Shown: one piece after another, positions 23,735 to 32,825 of the stretch
Position numbering within the stretch: position 1 is the stretch's first letter
How the letters are laid out: every line of letters starts with the position of its first letter
From: Atribacterota bacterium
GTDB lineage: Bacteria > Atribacterota > Atribacteria > Atribacterales > Caldatribacteriaceae
DNA length: 34,217 bases
Assembly: GCA_039638595.1 (NCBI GenBank)
Contig: JBDIWM010000023.1
Coordinates: 1-34,217, forward strand
Direction: 5' to 3'
The notes under the pieces: model-generated
Told to the model about the DNA's origin: nothing
The model's input: only the letters and a program-made list of their open reading frames with translations
The model's database searches: none
Program-made: the position numbers and the translations under genes

Positions 23735-25200
23735 CTGAAAAGCCGAAAGAGCTTCTGGTTGAGCACCCTTAAGTCCTCTCGCAGTTCCTCATAGAGGGTA
23801 AACCAGCGATCCAGCACCTTTTGGGGAAATTCCGGAGAAAAGACCTCCGCCACCCGGAAAGTGGCAGAGAACATTTCTTCAAGATTTCGATATAGACCAG
23901 CACCCAGCCCGGCCAGGAGGGCTGCTCCCTTACAGCTTCCTTCCCGGTCTTCAGGAACCACGATTTCCCGGGCAAGCATAGAGGATTTCAGCCGCATCCA
24001 GGCTCGATTTTTGGTCCCCCCTCCCACGTTGACCACCTTTTCCACCCTCAGGTCAAGCGTTCCCATCATCATTTCAAAAAGATGGCGATACTCAAGACAT
24101 AACCCCAGTAACACCCCGAGTAACAACTCGTCCCGATGGGTTTCACCGGAAAGGTTCAGGAATGCCCCCCGGGCTTCCTCATAGTAACTTCCCAAAAGAT
24201 AGGGAAAAAAGAGGGGAACATTCTGGGAAAGGGCAAGAGGAAGGGTACTGAAAACGTGATGGTTCTCCTGCAGTAGCTTCATGGTCCAGTCCACCGCGTA
24301 GCCACCGCTATAGATTCCGTTCATGGCGTAGTAGTACGGAAAGACCACATGATGCCCGAACGAGAACGGTTTCTCCTTACCCAGGGATTTCCTCTGGAGC
24401 GTTCTTTCCAGCGTCACCAGGATGGACTCGGTGGTTCCAGAAGAGATGAGTGCCCACCCCGGTTGGTATACTCCGCTGGCCAGCGCCGCACAGAGGTGGT
24501 CATGCCCGCCAGTCACCACCAGGGTTTTCGGATGTAAGCCGGTTTCCCGGGCCACCTCCTCTCGAATGGTGCCCAGAACCCTACCTGAGGGGTAAAGCGG
24601 AGCAAGGGTCCCCAAATCCACACCGGCACGCTGGCATGTTTCTCGCCACCAGGTCCGGTTCTCCTGGTCAAAGAGCATGGTTCGAGAAGCGAGCGAATAG
24701 TCAAAGGAGAGCACTCCACTAAAATAGTAGAGAATAAACCCCGACATGGAAGTCCAGGTTTGCACCCGAGAAAAAAGCTCTGGCTCGTGTTCCCGGTGCC
24801 AGAGGAGTTTATAGAGGGAATACTTCTGCTGGGGGGAAAGACCCGTGACCCAGTAGACTTCTTCAGGGTCCAGGGGAAAACGGGCGAACACCTCTTTGGT
24901 ACAGTCGCTGTACCAGGGGATACTGTGGGGCAAAACCCAGCCGTTTTCGCCCACCCCGACCATGACTTCAGCAAAACTGGAAACGCTCATGGCCCGAACG
25001 TTCTGAAGCAATTTCTTTTCAAAGGAAGCAATGGCTTCTACCACCTGGGAAATAATTCCCATGGGGCTATAAAACCGTTCCCCGGTTTCCTCCACAAGAG
25101 GGGTGGGGAAACTGCGTTCCGCTTGAACCCGCCCTTCCTGGTCATAGACCTGAATTTTGGTATTGGTTGTGCCGATATCCATTCCCAGAAGAACACTCAC
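23731..25200 (-). CDS. FGGY-family carbohydrate kinase
   Basis: 489 residues, the usual FGGY kinase length (xylulokinase, glycerol kinase, gluconokinase class). N-terminal phosphate loop LGMDIGTTNTKIQVYDQEG (~5-23); GGHDHLCAALASGV (~254-267) carries the conserved Asp that serves as catalytic base; SSGTTESILV and VNVGGGTKNRAWMRLKSSML (~397-416) with GCKGAALLAGLGAG-type ending EGSCKGAALLAG form the adenine-binding half. The sugar substrate cannot be deduced. It starts 6 nt after rnfB and its stop overlaps the next gene's start by 4 nt, so it is cotranscribed with Rnf genes, an odd place for a sugar kinase. Confidence 0.92.
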   Translation of the reverse strand: MSVLLGMDIGTTNTKIQVYDQEGRVQAERSFPTPLVEETGERFYSPMGIISQVVEAIASFEKKLLQNVRAMSVSSFAEVMVGVGENGWVLPHSIPWYSDCTKEVFARFPLDPEEVYWVTGLSPQQKYSLYKLLWHREHEPELFSRVQTWTSMSGFILYYFSGVLSFDYSLASRTMLFDQENRTWWRETCQRAGVDLGTLAPLYPSGRVLGTIREEVARETGLHPKTLVVTGGHDHLCAALASGVYQPGWALISSGTTESILVTLERTLQRKSLGKEKPFSFGHHVVFPYYYAMNGIYSGGYAVDWTMKLLQENHHVFSTLPLALSQNVPLFFPYLLGSYYEEARGAFLNLSGETHRDELLLGVLLGLCLEYRHLFEMMMGTLDLRVEKVVNVGGGTKNRAWMRLKSSMLAREIVVPEDREGSCKGAALLAGLGAGLYRNLEEMFSATFRVAEVFSPEFPQKVLDRWFTLYEELREDLRVLNQKLFRLFR

Positions 25201-25206
25201 CTGATT

Positions 25207-26040
25207 TCACCTCGATATTTTTTCCGGCACCGACGTTTCTTGAAAAACCCGCACAAGGCACTGGGTCGGACACCGTTCAATGCACAGCCCACATAGGGTA
25301 CATTTTTCTCGGTCAATTTGAATCCGTTCGTTTTCCAGGGTGATGGCTTTTTCAGGACAAACCTTCACACAGAGCTGACATTTGATACATCCTCTGCTAC
25401 AGTTCTGACGCACGATTTTTCCTGGGTCCCTGGATATGCAGGCCGAAAGCACCTGTTCCCCGTAGGGAAACAGAGCCAAAACCTTCTGGGGGCATTCCGC
25501 CACACATTTCCCACAGCCAGTACACCTCTCAGGGTTAATCTGGGGAAGACCGGTCTTATCATCCATCTGAATAGCCGAAAAGGGGCAAATTCGTTCACAA
25601 TTTCCCAGCCCCAGACACCCGAAGCGACAGAGCTTGGGAGAATGCCCCAGAAGCTTCACGGCTCGACAGTCCTTGACCCCTTCGTAGAGGGCTGATGCCT
25701 TTGCTATTCCTTTTCCACCCTGACAGAGCAAAACCGCTTTCTTCACCTTGAAGTCCAGCGTTTCGGAACTTCCCAGTAACCGCGAAAGCTCCTGCCACAC
25801 CCTCAGTCCTCCTACCGGACAAGCATTGACCGGCACTTCCCCAGAAGCAATTTTTTCCGCTAACCCCGAACACCCCGGATACCCGCAAGCACCACAGTTT
25901 CCCCCGGGTAAAATTTCGGTCACCTTCTGCACCAGCGGGTTCTCCGCCACTGCCATTTTCTTGGCTAACCATGCCAGCGCCAGCCCAAACCCAAGTCCTA
26001 AAAAACCCATAATGATTGCCGGAAGAACAATACTTCCCAT
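25207..26040 (-). CDS. rnfB: Ion-translocating Rnf complex, iron-sulfur subunit RnfB
   Basis: 277 residues. An N-terminal membrane anchor (LPAIIMGFLGLGFGLALAWL) is followed by the [4Fe-4S] domain GGNCGACGYPGCSGL with Cys49, Cys52, Cys57 and Cys74 (NACPVGG). Four-Cys ferredoxin clusters follow: CLGLGNCERICP, CTGCGKCVAECP, CIKCQLCVKVCP and CTLCGLCIERCP. RnfB is the entry point for electrons from reduced ferredoxin. The ferredoxin repeats make it longer than the ~190-residue proteobacterial form, as in clostridial and thermophilic Rnf. Start ATG follows GGGAGGATACC, 11 nt after the rnfA stop. Confidence 0.96.
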   Translation of the reverse strand: MGSIVLPAIIMGFLGLGFGLALAWLAKKMAVAENPLVQKVTEILPGGNCGACGYPGCSGLAEKIASGEVPVNACPVGGLRVWQELSRLLGSSETLDFKVKKAVLLCQGGKGIAKASALYEGVKDCRAVKLLGHSPKLCRFGCLGLGNCERICPFSAIQMDDKTGLPQINPERCTGCGKCVAECPQKVLALFPYGEQVLSACISRDPGKIVRQNCSRGCIKCQLCVKVCPEKAITLENERIQIDREKCTLCGLCIERCPTQCLVRVFQETSVPEKISR

Positions 26041-26051
26041 GGTATCCTCCC

Positions 26052-26642
26052 TTATTTCACCAGTCCTTTAAACCCCAGAAAAGCAATGGCTAAGAGGGCA
26101 GTGGAAATAAACACAATTGGGTATCCCTGGTAAAAGTCGGGAACCCGCGAGAACCGTAACCGTTCTCGAATTCCCGCCAGAAGCACCAGCGCCACCGTAA
26201 ACCCCAGGGCCACACTGATACTGTAGAATACCACCTGCAACAGGGTATACCCGTAATCCACCCCAAAAAAGGCTACCGCCAAAATGGCGCAGTTGGTGGT
26301 GATGAGTGGCAGGTAAATTCCCATAGCCCGATAGAGGTTGGGAATATTCTTTTTCAAAAGGATTTCGACCAACTGCACCAGAACCGCAATCACCAGGATG
26401 AACACCATAATCCGCAGGTACTCAAGGCGCAGGGGAAGGAAAATGTAATTCCACAAAAACCAGGTGACGCAGGAAGAAAGCACCATGACAAAGGTCACCG
26501 CCATCCCCATTCCAATGGAATTCGCCACATTGGAGGACATCCCGATATAGGGGCAAAGACCAATGTAGCGAGCAAGGATGATGTTATCCACAAACGCCGC
26601 TGCGATAAAAATCTTAAGAAGGGTTATGAGCATTCCGTTCAT
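26052..26642 (-). CDS. rnfA: Ion-translocating Rnf complex, membrane subunit RnfA
   Basis: 196 residues, six predicted membrane spans, RnfA/NqrE class. Diagnostic pieces: AAFVDNIILARYIGLCPYIG (with the Cys that helps hold the membrane iron-sulfur centre shared with RnfE), AMGIYLPLITTNCAILAVAF (second half-repeat with its Cys) and the C-terminal ALLAIAFLGFKGL. The start ATG overlaps the rnfE stop in ATGA. It forms the membrane ion channel region with RnfE. Confidence 0.96.
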   Translation of the reverse strand: MNGMLITLLKIFIAAAFVDNIILARYIGLCPYIGMSSNVANSIGMGMAVTFVMVLSSCVTWFLWNYIFLPLRLEYLRIMVFILVIAVLVQLVEILLKKNIPNLYRAMGIYLPLITTNCAILAVAFFGVDYGYTLLQVVFYSISVALGFTVALVLLAGIRERLRFSRVPDFYQGYPIVFISTALLAIAFLGFKGLVK

Positions 26643-27238
26643 CGCTTCGCCCTCCCTGTGAAGCGGTTGAGCAGGGCAATGTAAATTCCGATGAGCAGAA
26701 ACGCTCCCGGAGGAAGAACCATGAACATCATTCCCTGGTAAGAAGAAGGTAAAAGCGGAATCGAGAGGATGGTTCCATACCCAAAGAGTTCCCGTACCAG
26801 ACCAATAGCGGTAATAACCAAGGTATACCCCACCCCCATTCCCAGCGCATCAGCAAAGGCCAAAAGCGGGGGCTTTCGGGAAGCAAAAGCCTCAGCCCGT
26901 CCCATGATGATGCAGTTCACCACGATGAGGGGAATGAAAACCCCCATCGCCTTGGAAAGGACAGGAAGGTACGCCTGCATGACCAAATCCACAATGGTGG
27001 TGAAAGTCGAAATCACCACGATGAAGATGGGAATCCGTACTTCCCGAGGTACAAAGTTCCGCAAAAGCGAAATCACCAGGCTCGAGCAAACGAGCACAAA
27101 TAGCACCCCGGCCCCCATGGCTAAACAGTTGTCCACCCGCACCGACACCGCCAGCACCGAACACAACCCAATCATCAAGCGCAAAATGGGGTTTTCCCCA
27201 ATGATACCGTTTCTAAAATAGAACCAGAACTCCCTCAC
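26639..27238 (-). CDS. rnfE: Ion-translocating Rnf complex, membrane subunit RnfE
   Basis: 199 residues, six membrane spans, RnfE/NqrD class, related to RnfA with inverted topology. Key segments: NGIIGENPILRLMIGLCSVL with its Cys, VRVDNCLAMGAGVL and AMGVFIPLIVVNCIIMGRAEAF with the second conserved Cys; GVGYTLVITAIGLVRELFGYG follows, and the C-terminus ends in a basic loop (RFTGRAKR). It overlaps rnfG and rnfA by 4 nt each, so translation is coupled through the operon. Confidence 0.96.
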   Translation of the reverse strand: MREFWFYFRNGIIGENPILRLMIGLCSVLAVSVRVDNCLAMGAGVLFVLVCSSLVISLLRNFVPREVRIPIFIVVISTFTTIVDLVMQAYLPVLSKAMGVFIPLIVVNCIIMGRAEAFASRKPPLLAFADALGMGVGYTLVITAIGLVRELFGYGTILSIPLLPSSYQGMMFMVLPPGAFLLIGIYIALLNRFTGRAKR

Positions 27239-27792
27239 GGTTTCGACTCCACCTCCTTGAAATAGGCAATAACCCCCCGGCAGGCCCGTAACACCGCGTT
27301 GGTCGAAATCGTAGCTCCGGTTACCGCCTGAACATCTTTCTTGACCTCAAAGGGATCGTCGATGGATTTTCCCATAAACTGATTCTGGAATGCCTCTTCG
27401 GTGATGTTTGACCCCAGACCAGGGGTTTCCTGATGTTCTAAGACTTGAATGCCGGTGAGTATCCCTTCCTGGGAAATACCCAAAAGAAGAACCATCATCC
27501 CTCCATACCCCATGGTCGACACTCGAAAAACATATCCCCTGAGCTTTCCTTCTCCCAGCACTTCATAGGAGGTGAGGATTGAAACCCCCTCTCTTTTGCC
27601 CATCTCCTCAGGAACCGGGCGTTCCCTGAACTCTGTGGCCTCGGGGAAAACCACGCTCAGGCTTTCCCGGAGCTCTGCTGCTTTCTTTCGTTCAATCTCT
27701 CCTCTGGTGAGATAGTTCACCGCTGCCAGAGAAACCGCAGCCACAAGGCAAACCAAACCCAGTGCCAACCCGATTCGTGCAATGCCTCTCAT
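27235..27792 (-). CDS. rnfG: Ion-translocating Rnf complex, FMN-carrying subunit RnfG
   Basis: 185 residues: one N-terminal membrane span (~9-27) and a periplasmic FMN-binding domain. The flavin is covalently attached through phosphoester to Thr in the motif VTGATISTNAVL; Thr161 (GAT at 159-161) is the predicted attachment residue. GILTGIQVLEHQETPGLGSN is the typical preceding strand-turn. Start is in the ATGA overlap with rnfD. It passes electrons between the RnfD flavin and the RnfAE membrane centre. Confidence 0.95.
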   Translation of the reverse strand: MRGIARIGLALGLVCLVAAVSLAAVNYLTRGEIERKKAAELRESLSVVFPEATEFRERPVPEEMGKREGVSILTSYEVLGEGKLRGYVFRVSTMGYGGMMVLLLGISQEGILTGIQVLEHQETPGLGSNITEEAFQNQFMGKSIDDPFEVKKDVQAVTGATISTNAVLRACRGVIAYFKEVESKP

Positions 27793-28763
27793 ACCTTTTT
27801 CACCCCAAACCGCCGTGGAAGCAACCGGTCCAGGAAAGGCACCAGAGCGTTCATGATGAGGATACCGAACGTAACCCCCTCCGGATACCCTCCCAGCCAG
27901 CGGATAATCCCGGTAAAAATTCCCGCTCCCAGGCCAAAAATGATTTTTCCTTTAAACGTCACCGGAGAAGTCACATAATCGGTGACCATAAAACATCCCC
28001 CCATAATGGCGCTGCCGGCCAGAATGTGATAGAGAGGATTCTGTCCGGCGATGGCTCCTGTAATGGCCAGTCCCAGAAAATAAAAGGTAGGGATATCCCA
28101 GCGGACAACTCCAGTGAAAAGCAGATAGAAAAACCCGCTAAGAAGCGCCACTGCCGAAATCTCCCCGATACATCCCGGCACCGTTCCCACAAAAAGCCGC
28201 CAGAGAATCCGAGGCTCAAGCTGAGTAAGAGCGCTATACCCCTGGAGCTTTGAGATTCCCAGAGGGGTTGCAGTGGTGACCACATCAAGACCCTCACCGG
28301 AGAAAGGAACCCCCAGAGCCCAAATTTCCCGCACCCGCCAGCTGGTCATGATTCCTGGCCAGGAAATGAAAAGCACCGCCCGTCCCACCAGGGCGGGGTT
28401 AAAAATATTCTGTCCCAATCCGCCAAACATCTGTTTGCCGAAAATAATCGCCACTCCACTCCCCACCAGGGGAATCCAGAATGGTACCCCCGGGGGAAGC
28501 GAGAGACCCAGAAGCAGCCCGGTCACCAGAGCACTGCCATCGAAAATGGAAAGGGGCTTACGAAAAACGAAGCAATCCAGGGCCTCAAATCCAACTGCCC
28601 CAAGAATGGAGAGTAAAAGAGGCCACAGGGTTAACTGTAAGCCAAAAAAGGCCATCCCCCAGATCGTTGCGGGAAGCAAGCTCAGAAAAACCCGACCCAT
28701 CACCCGAGGAACGTCAAGAGGACTCCTAAGGTGCGGTGCCGGTGTGATGACGAGTTCGCTCAC
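27789..28763 (-). CDS. rnfD: Ion-translocating Rnf complex, membrane subunit RnfD
   Basis: 324 residues, about nine to ten membrane spans. The covalent-FMN motif is LDVVTTATPLGISK (~159-172), with Thr166 the likely attachment site in the TAT context. DGSALVTGLLLGLSLPPGVP and FGGLGQNIFNPALVGRAVLF are other invariant RnfD regions, as is VTDYVTSPVT near the C-terminus. It overlaps rnfC by 4 nt upstream and rnfG by 4 nt downstream. It drives ion translocation together with RnfG and RnfAE. Confidence 0.96.
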   Translation of the reverse strand: MSELVITPAPHLRSPLDVPRVMGRVFLSLLPATIWGMAFFGLQLTLWPLLLSILGAVGFEALDCFVFRKPLSIFDGSALVTGLLLGLSLPPGVPFWIPLVGSGVAIIFGKQMFGGLGQNIFNPALVGRAVLFISWPGIMTSWRVREIWALGVPFSGEGLDVVTTATPLGISKLQGYSALTQLEPRILWRLFVGTVPGCIGEISAVALLSGFFYLLFTGVVRWDIPTFYFLGLAITGAIAGQNPLYHILAGSAIMGGCFMVTDYVTSPVTFKGKIIFGLGAGIFTGIIRWLGGYPEGVTFGILIMNALVPFLDRLLPRRFGVKKV

Positions 28764-30091
28764 TTTCTCTCTCCTCCTTTTTTGCGACGAAGCAAGATTT
28801 CATTTTTCGTCAGTTTGATGAACTGAGTGATCTGGATTCCCGCTGGACAAAGGTAACTGCAGGTCCCACACTCCATGCAGTCCATAACCCGATTTTCTTC
28901 AGCCTCCGCAAAGGCCTTAAATTCAGAGAGCTTGGCAAGGTACGATGGGGTAAGAAACATGGGACACCCTTCACTGCACCGCCCACAACGAATGCAGGGG
29001 TACTCCCGTTTTTCCACCACTTCCACAAAAAAGAGAAACCCGGAAGTCCCCTTGATTACCGGCACCTCCAGGGAAACCTGGGCAATCCCCATCATCGGTC
29101 CTCCCATCACCACTTTTCGGGGCTCCCTTTCAAATCCCCCACAAAACTCAACCAGTTCAGCGAGTATAACCCCCAGGGGAACCTCAAGGTTTCCTGGTTC
29201 TCGCAGGCAGTCCCCGCTCAGGGTAATCACCCGCTCAATCAGCGGTACCCCTTCCTGGCTCATGCGCCCCACTGCCCAGGCCGTCTGGACATTGTCCACC
29301 ACCACGCCCACATCAAGTGGTAATCCCCCTGGAGGCACTTCCCGGTTCAAAATGGCCCGAATAAGCTGTTTTTCCGAACCCTGAGGATACTTGGTCCGAA
29401 GCGCGACCACCTGCAGGGGAAGAGGGAAATCTTTTTGGAGGTTTACAAAAAGCTTGATGCAGTCTTTCTTGTTTTCCTCTATCCCCACGTAAACCCGCTT
29501 CGCACCACAGGCTCGGGCCAGAACCCGCGCCCCCCGAAGCACCACCTCTGCCCGCTCCACCATCACCCGATGGTCGCAGGTGAGATACGGTTCACACTCT
29601 GCCCCATTGAGAATGAGGCTATCGATTTCCTTCCCTTGCGGTGGGGAAACCTTCACATGGGTGGGAAAGGCCGCTCCCCCCAGCCCGACTATACCACCCT
29701 CCCGAATCCATTCCCGCAAAAACTGAGGTTCAAGACGTTCGATATCCTCCGGCAAGGGTTCCCGGTATTCTCCAAGGTCCTGAAAATCATTCCCCACTAC
29801 GATGGCTCGGAAGCGCCCCAAAACTGGATGCCACCACTCTTCAATCCCCTGAACGGTTCCTGAAACCGAGGCATGAACCGGGGCAGTGATAAAGGCTTCA
29901 GCATCAGCAATTTTTTGCCCTTTCCGAACGGTATCCCCCTTTTTCACCAGGGGTTCCAGAGGGGTTCCAGTGTGCTGCACAAGTGGAAGAACCACTTTTG
30001 TGGGTGGATTGATTTTCCGTATGGGCTTTCCCTCAGTGCGGTCCTTCGCCGGGTCAAGGAGAACCCCGCCGGGAAAGCTTTTCCACTTCAT
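28760..30091 (-). CDS. rnfC: Ion-translocating Rnf complex, NADH-binding subunit RnfC
   Basis: 443 residues, peripheral cytoplasmic subunit that exchanges electrons with NAD+/NADH. The N-terminal sandwich-hybrid region (LVQHTGTPLEPLVKKGDTV) is followed by the FMN/NADH domain GGIVGLGGAAFPTHVK (~132-147), which is Complex I NuoF-like. Two ferredoxin-type clusters lie near the C-terminus, CIRCGRCSEGCP (366-377) and CMECGTCSYLCP (405-416). First of the six rnf genes, 18 nt after accC; ATG preceded by GAGGTCATC. The order rnfCDGEAB is that of clostridia and Acetobacterium-type Rnf. Confidence 0.97.
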   Translation of the reverse strand: MKWKSFPGGVLLDPAKDRTEGKPIRKINPPTKVVLPLVQHTGTPLEPLVKKGDTVRKGQKIADAEAFITAPVHASVSGTVQGIEEWWHPVLGRFRAIVVGNDFQDLGEYREPLPEDIERLEPQFLREWIREGGIVGLGGAAFPTHVKVSPPQGKEIDSLILNGAECEPYLTCDHRVMVERAEVVLRGARVLARACGAKRVYVGIEENKKDCIKLFVNLQKDFPLPLQVVALRTKYPQGSEKQLIRAILNREVPPGGLPLDVGVVVDNVQTAWAVGRMSQEGVPLIERVITLSGDCLREPGNLEVPLGVILAELVEFCGGFEREPRKVVMGGPMMGIAQVSLEVPVIKGTSGFLFFVEVVEKREYPCIRCGRCSEGCPMFLTPSYLAKLSEFKAFAEAEENRVMDCMECGTCSYLCPAGIQITQFIKLTKNEILLRRKKGGERK

Positions 30092-30109
30092 GATGACCTC
30101 ATACCCCCT

Positions 30110-31453
30110 TTACGAATAAAAGTTCTCCTCCAGGAACTGCGTATGGTATACACCTTTTACAAAATCCGGATGGGAGATGATTTTCAAATGAAAGGGAATG
30201 GTGGTGGCAATCCCTTCCACCACAAAAGAGCGTAACGCTTCCCTGGCTCGTCTTATGGCCAAATCCCGATTCACATCCCAGATGATGAGTTTTCCCAGAA
30301 GTGAATCGTAGTACGGCGGTACCACGTATCCTGCATAACAGTGTGTATCAAGGCGTACTCCCGGACCATGAGGCACTTCAAGGCGGGTGATTCTGCCGGG
30401 AGAAGGGGCAAACCTTTGATTCGGGTCTTCAGCGTTGATCCGCATCTCCAGAGCATGCCCCCGCAACAGGACCTCCTCCTGGGTCATACTCAGTTTTTCT
30501 CCAGCACCCACCCGAATTTGTTCCCGCACAATGTCCACTCCGGAAATCATCTCTGTGACCGGATGCTCCACCTGAATCCGGGCGTTGAACTCCATAAAAT
30601 AGAACGCTCCATCATCGGTGAACAAAAACTCCAGGGTCCCGCAACTGGTGTAATGCAGGACTTTTGCTGCGCGTACTCCCGCTTCACAGATTTTCTGCCG
30701 GAGTTCCTGGGTCAATGCTAAAGAAGGCGCTTCTTCCAGAATCTTCTGGCGCCGTCTCTGCAGCGAACATTCCCGTTCCCCCAGGTGAATCACGTTCCCG
30801 AAAGTATCAGCCAAAATCTGTACTTCCACATGCCGAGCCCGACTGATGAGTTTCTCCATATAGAGCTCTTCTCGACCAAAGGCAAGCTTTGCTTCCCGTT
30901 CAGCGCTCCGGAAAGCTTCCTCAAAGCTCTCGGCGTTCTCGACCACCCGGATTCCCCGTCCACCCCCTCCCAGAGAAGCCTTCAAAAGCAGAGGGTATCC
31001 CAGTTCCGTCGCAACGGATCGACCCTCATCAAGGCTTCGTATCGGTTCCAGGGGTCCCGGTACCACCGGCACACCAGCCTCGTGGAGCCTTTTCTTCACA
31101 TGGAGCTTATTTTTCATACCCCGCAACGTTTCCAGACTCGGGCCAATAAAGGTGAAACCCTTTTCGGTAAGCCTTTCTACAAACTCGGCATTTTCGGACA
31201 AAAACCCATAGCCGGGATGCACGGCATCCACTCCAGTGACCTCACATGCCCGAATGATTTTCTCGATATTGAGATAGGTTTCCTGGGGGAGATTCCCCCC
31301 CAACGCCACTTTTTGGTCCACATACCGCAAATGCGCAAGACCGGCATCGGCATCAGAAAAAATTCCCACCGTTTTGATTCCCAGTTCCCGACAAGCCCGC
31401 AGAACCCGCAGAGCGATTTCTCCTCGGTTGGCAATCAACACCTTCTCAAACAA
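30110..31453 (-). CDS. accC: Biotin carboxylase subunit (AccC-like)
   Basis: 447 residues, same length as AccC. It makes carboxybiotin from bicarbonate and ATP for acetyl-CoA, propionyl-CoA, pyruvate or other carboxylases. N-terminal KVLIANRGEIALRVLRACRE; ATP-grasp lysines and glycine loop KASLGGGGRGIRVV (~158-171); FMEFNARIQVEHPVTEMISG (~283-302), containing the catalytic Arg/Glu/His set of the RIQVEHPVTE motif; EDPNQRFAPSPGRI near the end. The start codon is TTG at 31453 (LFEKV, read as Met), preceded by GGGGAGTGATGCAGA; a nearby ATG is out of frame. No biotin-carrier or carboxyltransferase gene is in the window, so the acceptor is unknown. It lies between trkH and rnfC. Confidence 0.92.
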   Translation of the reverse strand: MFEKVLIANRGEIALRVLRACRELGIKTVGIFSDADAGLAHLRYVDQKVALGGNLPQETYLNIEKIIRACEVTGVDAVHPGYGFLSENAEFVERLTEKGFTFIGPSLETLRGMKNKLHVKKRLHEAGVPVVPGPLEPIRSLDEGRSVATELGYPLLLKASLGGGGRGIRVVENAESFEEAFRSAEREAKLAFGREELYMEKLISRARHVEVQILADTFGNVIHLGERECSLQRRRQKILEEAPSLALTQELRQKICEAGVRAAKVLHYTSCGTLEFLFTDDGAFYFMEFNARIQVEHPVTEMISGVDIVREQIRVGAGEKLSMTQEEVLLRGHALEMRINAEDPNQRFAPSPGRITRLEVPHGPGVRLDTHCYAGYVVPPYYDSLLGKLIIWDVNRDLAIRRAREALRSFVVEGIATTIPFHLKIISHPDFVKGVYHTQFLEENFYS

Positions 31454-31469
31454 TCTGCATCACTCCCCA

Positions 31470-32813
31470 CTACATCAAAATCCGTTCTTCTGGATAGGTC
31501 AAAAGCTCTCTGCGCTCCTGGGCCAGACGGAACGATACAATAGCCGTCAGAATTCCCACCCTTCCCAGGTACATGTTGAGCATCAGGACCACTTTCCCCA
31601 GATCCGAATGGTACGGAGTGAGACCCCGGGAAAGACCCACCGTTCCAAACGCCGAAATCACTTCAAAAAACGTGTCAAGGACTTCAGTCCCTTGCCACGC
31701 CAGCAGGAAAACCCCACTCACAAAAATCAGCACAAAAGCCATGGCCGTCAGCGCTACTGCCCGGTAGACCATCGAAGACGCCACCCGGCGGTGGAAAAAC
31801 TCCACCCGTTCTCTTCCATGCAAAAAACTCCAGATCATCCCTCCCAGAATGGCAAAGGTGGTGGTTTTCACCCCACCACCGGTTCCTCCGGGTGAAGCTC
31901 CCACAAACATAAGAAGCATCAAAAGCACCGCCGTGGCCGGACGCAGGGCTCCCACAGGGATGGTATCAAACCCAGCTGTCCTTGGAGTAACGGCCTGAAA
32001 AAGCCCAGCCATCAATCTTCCCCAGATGGGAAGCTTTCCCAAAGTTTGCGGATTGCTCCACTCTAAGAGCACAATAAGCAATGTTCCCCCCACAACGAGC
32101 GTCAAGGTGGTCACCACCACTACCCGGGCATGGAGGCTCAAAAAGCGTCTTTCCTCCATCACCTCTTTCATCACCACAAATCCAATTCCTCCCAGAATAA
32201 TAAGACCAATCATGGCGAAATTGACCACCGGGTCCAGGGTAAACCGTTCCAGGCTATTATTGAACACCGAAAAACCAGCGTTACAAAAGGCAGAAATACT
32301 GTGGAATACGGCAGCAAAAAGTGCCCGGGGGAATGGAAAATACCTCAAAAAACCAAAAAAAAGGATAAAGCATCCCACACCCTCTACAAAAAACGTGTAC
32401 TTTACCACGGCAATCACAAAACGAACGATCCCACCCGGTACATCAAGGCCAAAAGAATCTCTGAGGGCCAGTCGGTCCCGATACTCAATCCGCCGCCGTA
32501 TCGCCATCGCCAGGAGGGTGGTGATGGTCATATAGCCCAACCCCCCAATCTGGACAAGTCCAAGGATGACCAGCTGACCCCAGAGAGAAAAAAAGGTAGC
32601 GGTATTGACCACCACAAGTCCAGTCACACAGACGGCTGAGGTCGCCGTAAACAATGCATCGATAAAGTGCAAACGATTCTCCGGCGTAACCATAACTGGA
32701 ATTGACAACACCAGAGCACCAATCAGAATTAAAGCTAAAAACCCCAGAAGAATCAGTGAAGCTGGGGGAAGCCCCGCCAGGAATTTTTCAACTTTTGACC
32801 ACAAAAATGCCAC
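31470..32813 (-). CDS. Trk/Ktr-type potassium uptake channel subunit
   Basis: 447 residues, eight-span superfamily of K+ transporters (TrkH/KtrB). Four pore-loop selectivity regions with central Gly can be read: ATSAVCVTGLVV (~57-68), SAFCNAGFSVF (~193-203), VTPRTAGFDTI (~275-285) and SAFGTVGLSRG (~388-398). Length and the short first loop fit KtrB/NtpJ rather than the longer TrkH. Start is GTG at 32813 with AGAAGGCG upstream. A regulatory KtrA/TrkA RCK protein is required in the family and is not in the window. It lies 12 nt after the URO-D-like gene and 16 nt before accC. Confidence 0.9.
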   Translation of the reverse strand: MAFLWSKVEKFLAGLPPASLILLGFLALILIGALVLSIPVMVTPENRLHFIDALFTATSAVCVTGLVVVNTATFFSLWGQLVILGLVQIGGLGYMTITTLLAMAIRRRIEYRDRLALRDSFGLDVPGGIVRFVIAVVKYTFFVEGVGCFILFFGFLRYFPFPRALFAAVFHSISAFCNAGFSVFNNSLERFTLDPVVNFAMIGLIILGGIGFVVMKEVMEERRFLSLHARVVVVTTLTLVVGGTLLIVLLEWSNPQTLGKLPIWGRLMAGLFQAVTPRTAGFDTIPVGALRPATAVLLMLLMFVGASPGGTGGGVKTTTFAILGGMIWSFLHGRERVEFFHRRVASSMVYRAVALTAMAFVLIFVSGVFLLAWQGTEVLDTFFEVISAFGTVGLSRGLTPYHSDLGKVVLMLNMYLGRVGILTAIVSFRLAQERRELLTYPEERILM

Positions 32814-32825
32814 TATATCGCCTTC

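Noticed and set aside
28273-28818. 181-codon plus-strand ORF opposite rnfD
   Set aside because: Antisense shadow of a clear rnfD gene; Arg/Pro/Ser-rich and without ribosome site.
30785-31543. 252-codon plus-strand ORF opposite accC
   Set aside because: Antisense to a full-length biotin carboxylase with all motifs; no ribosome site and low-complexity composition.
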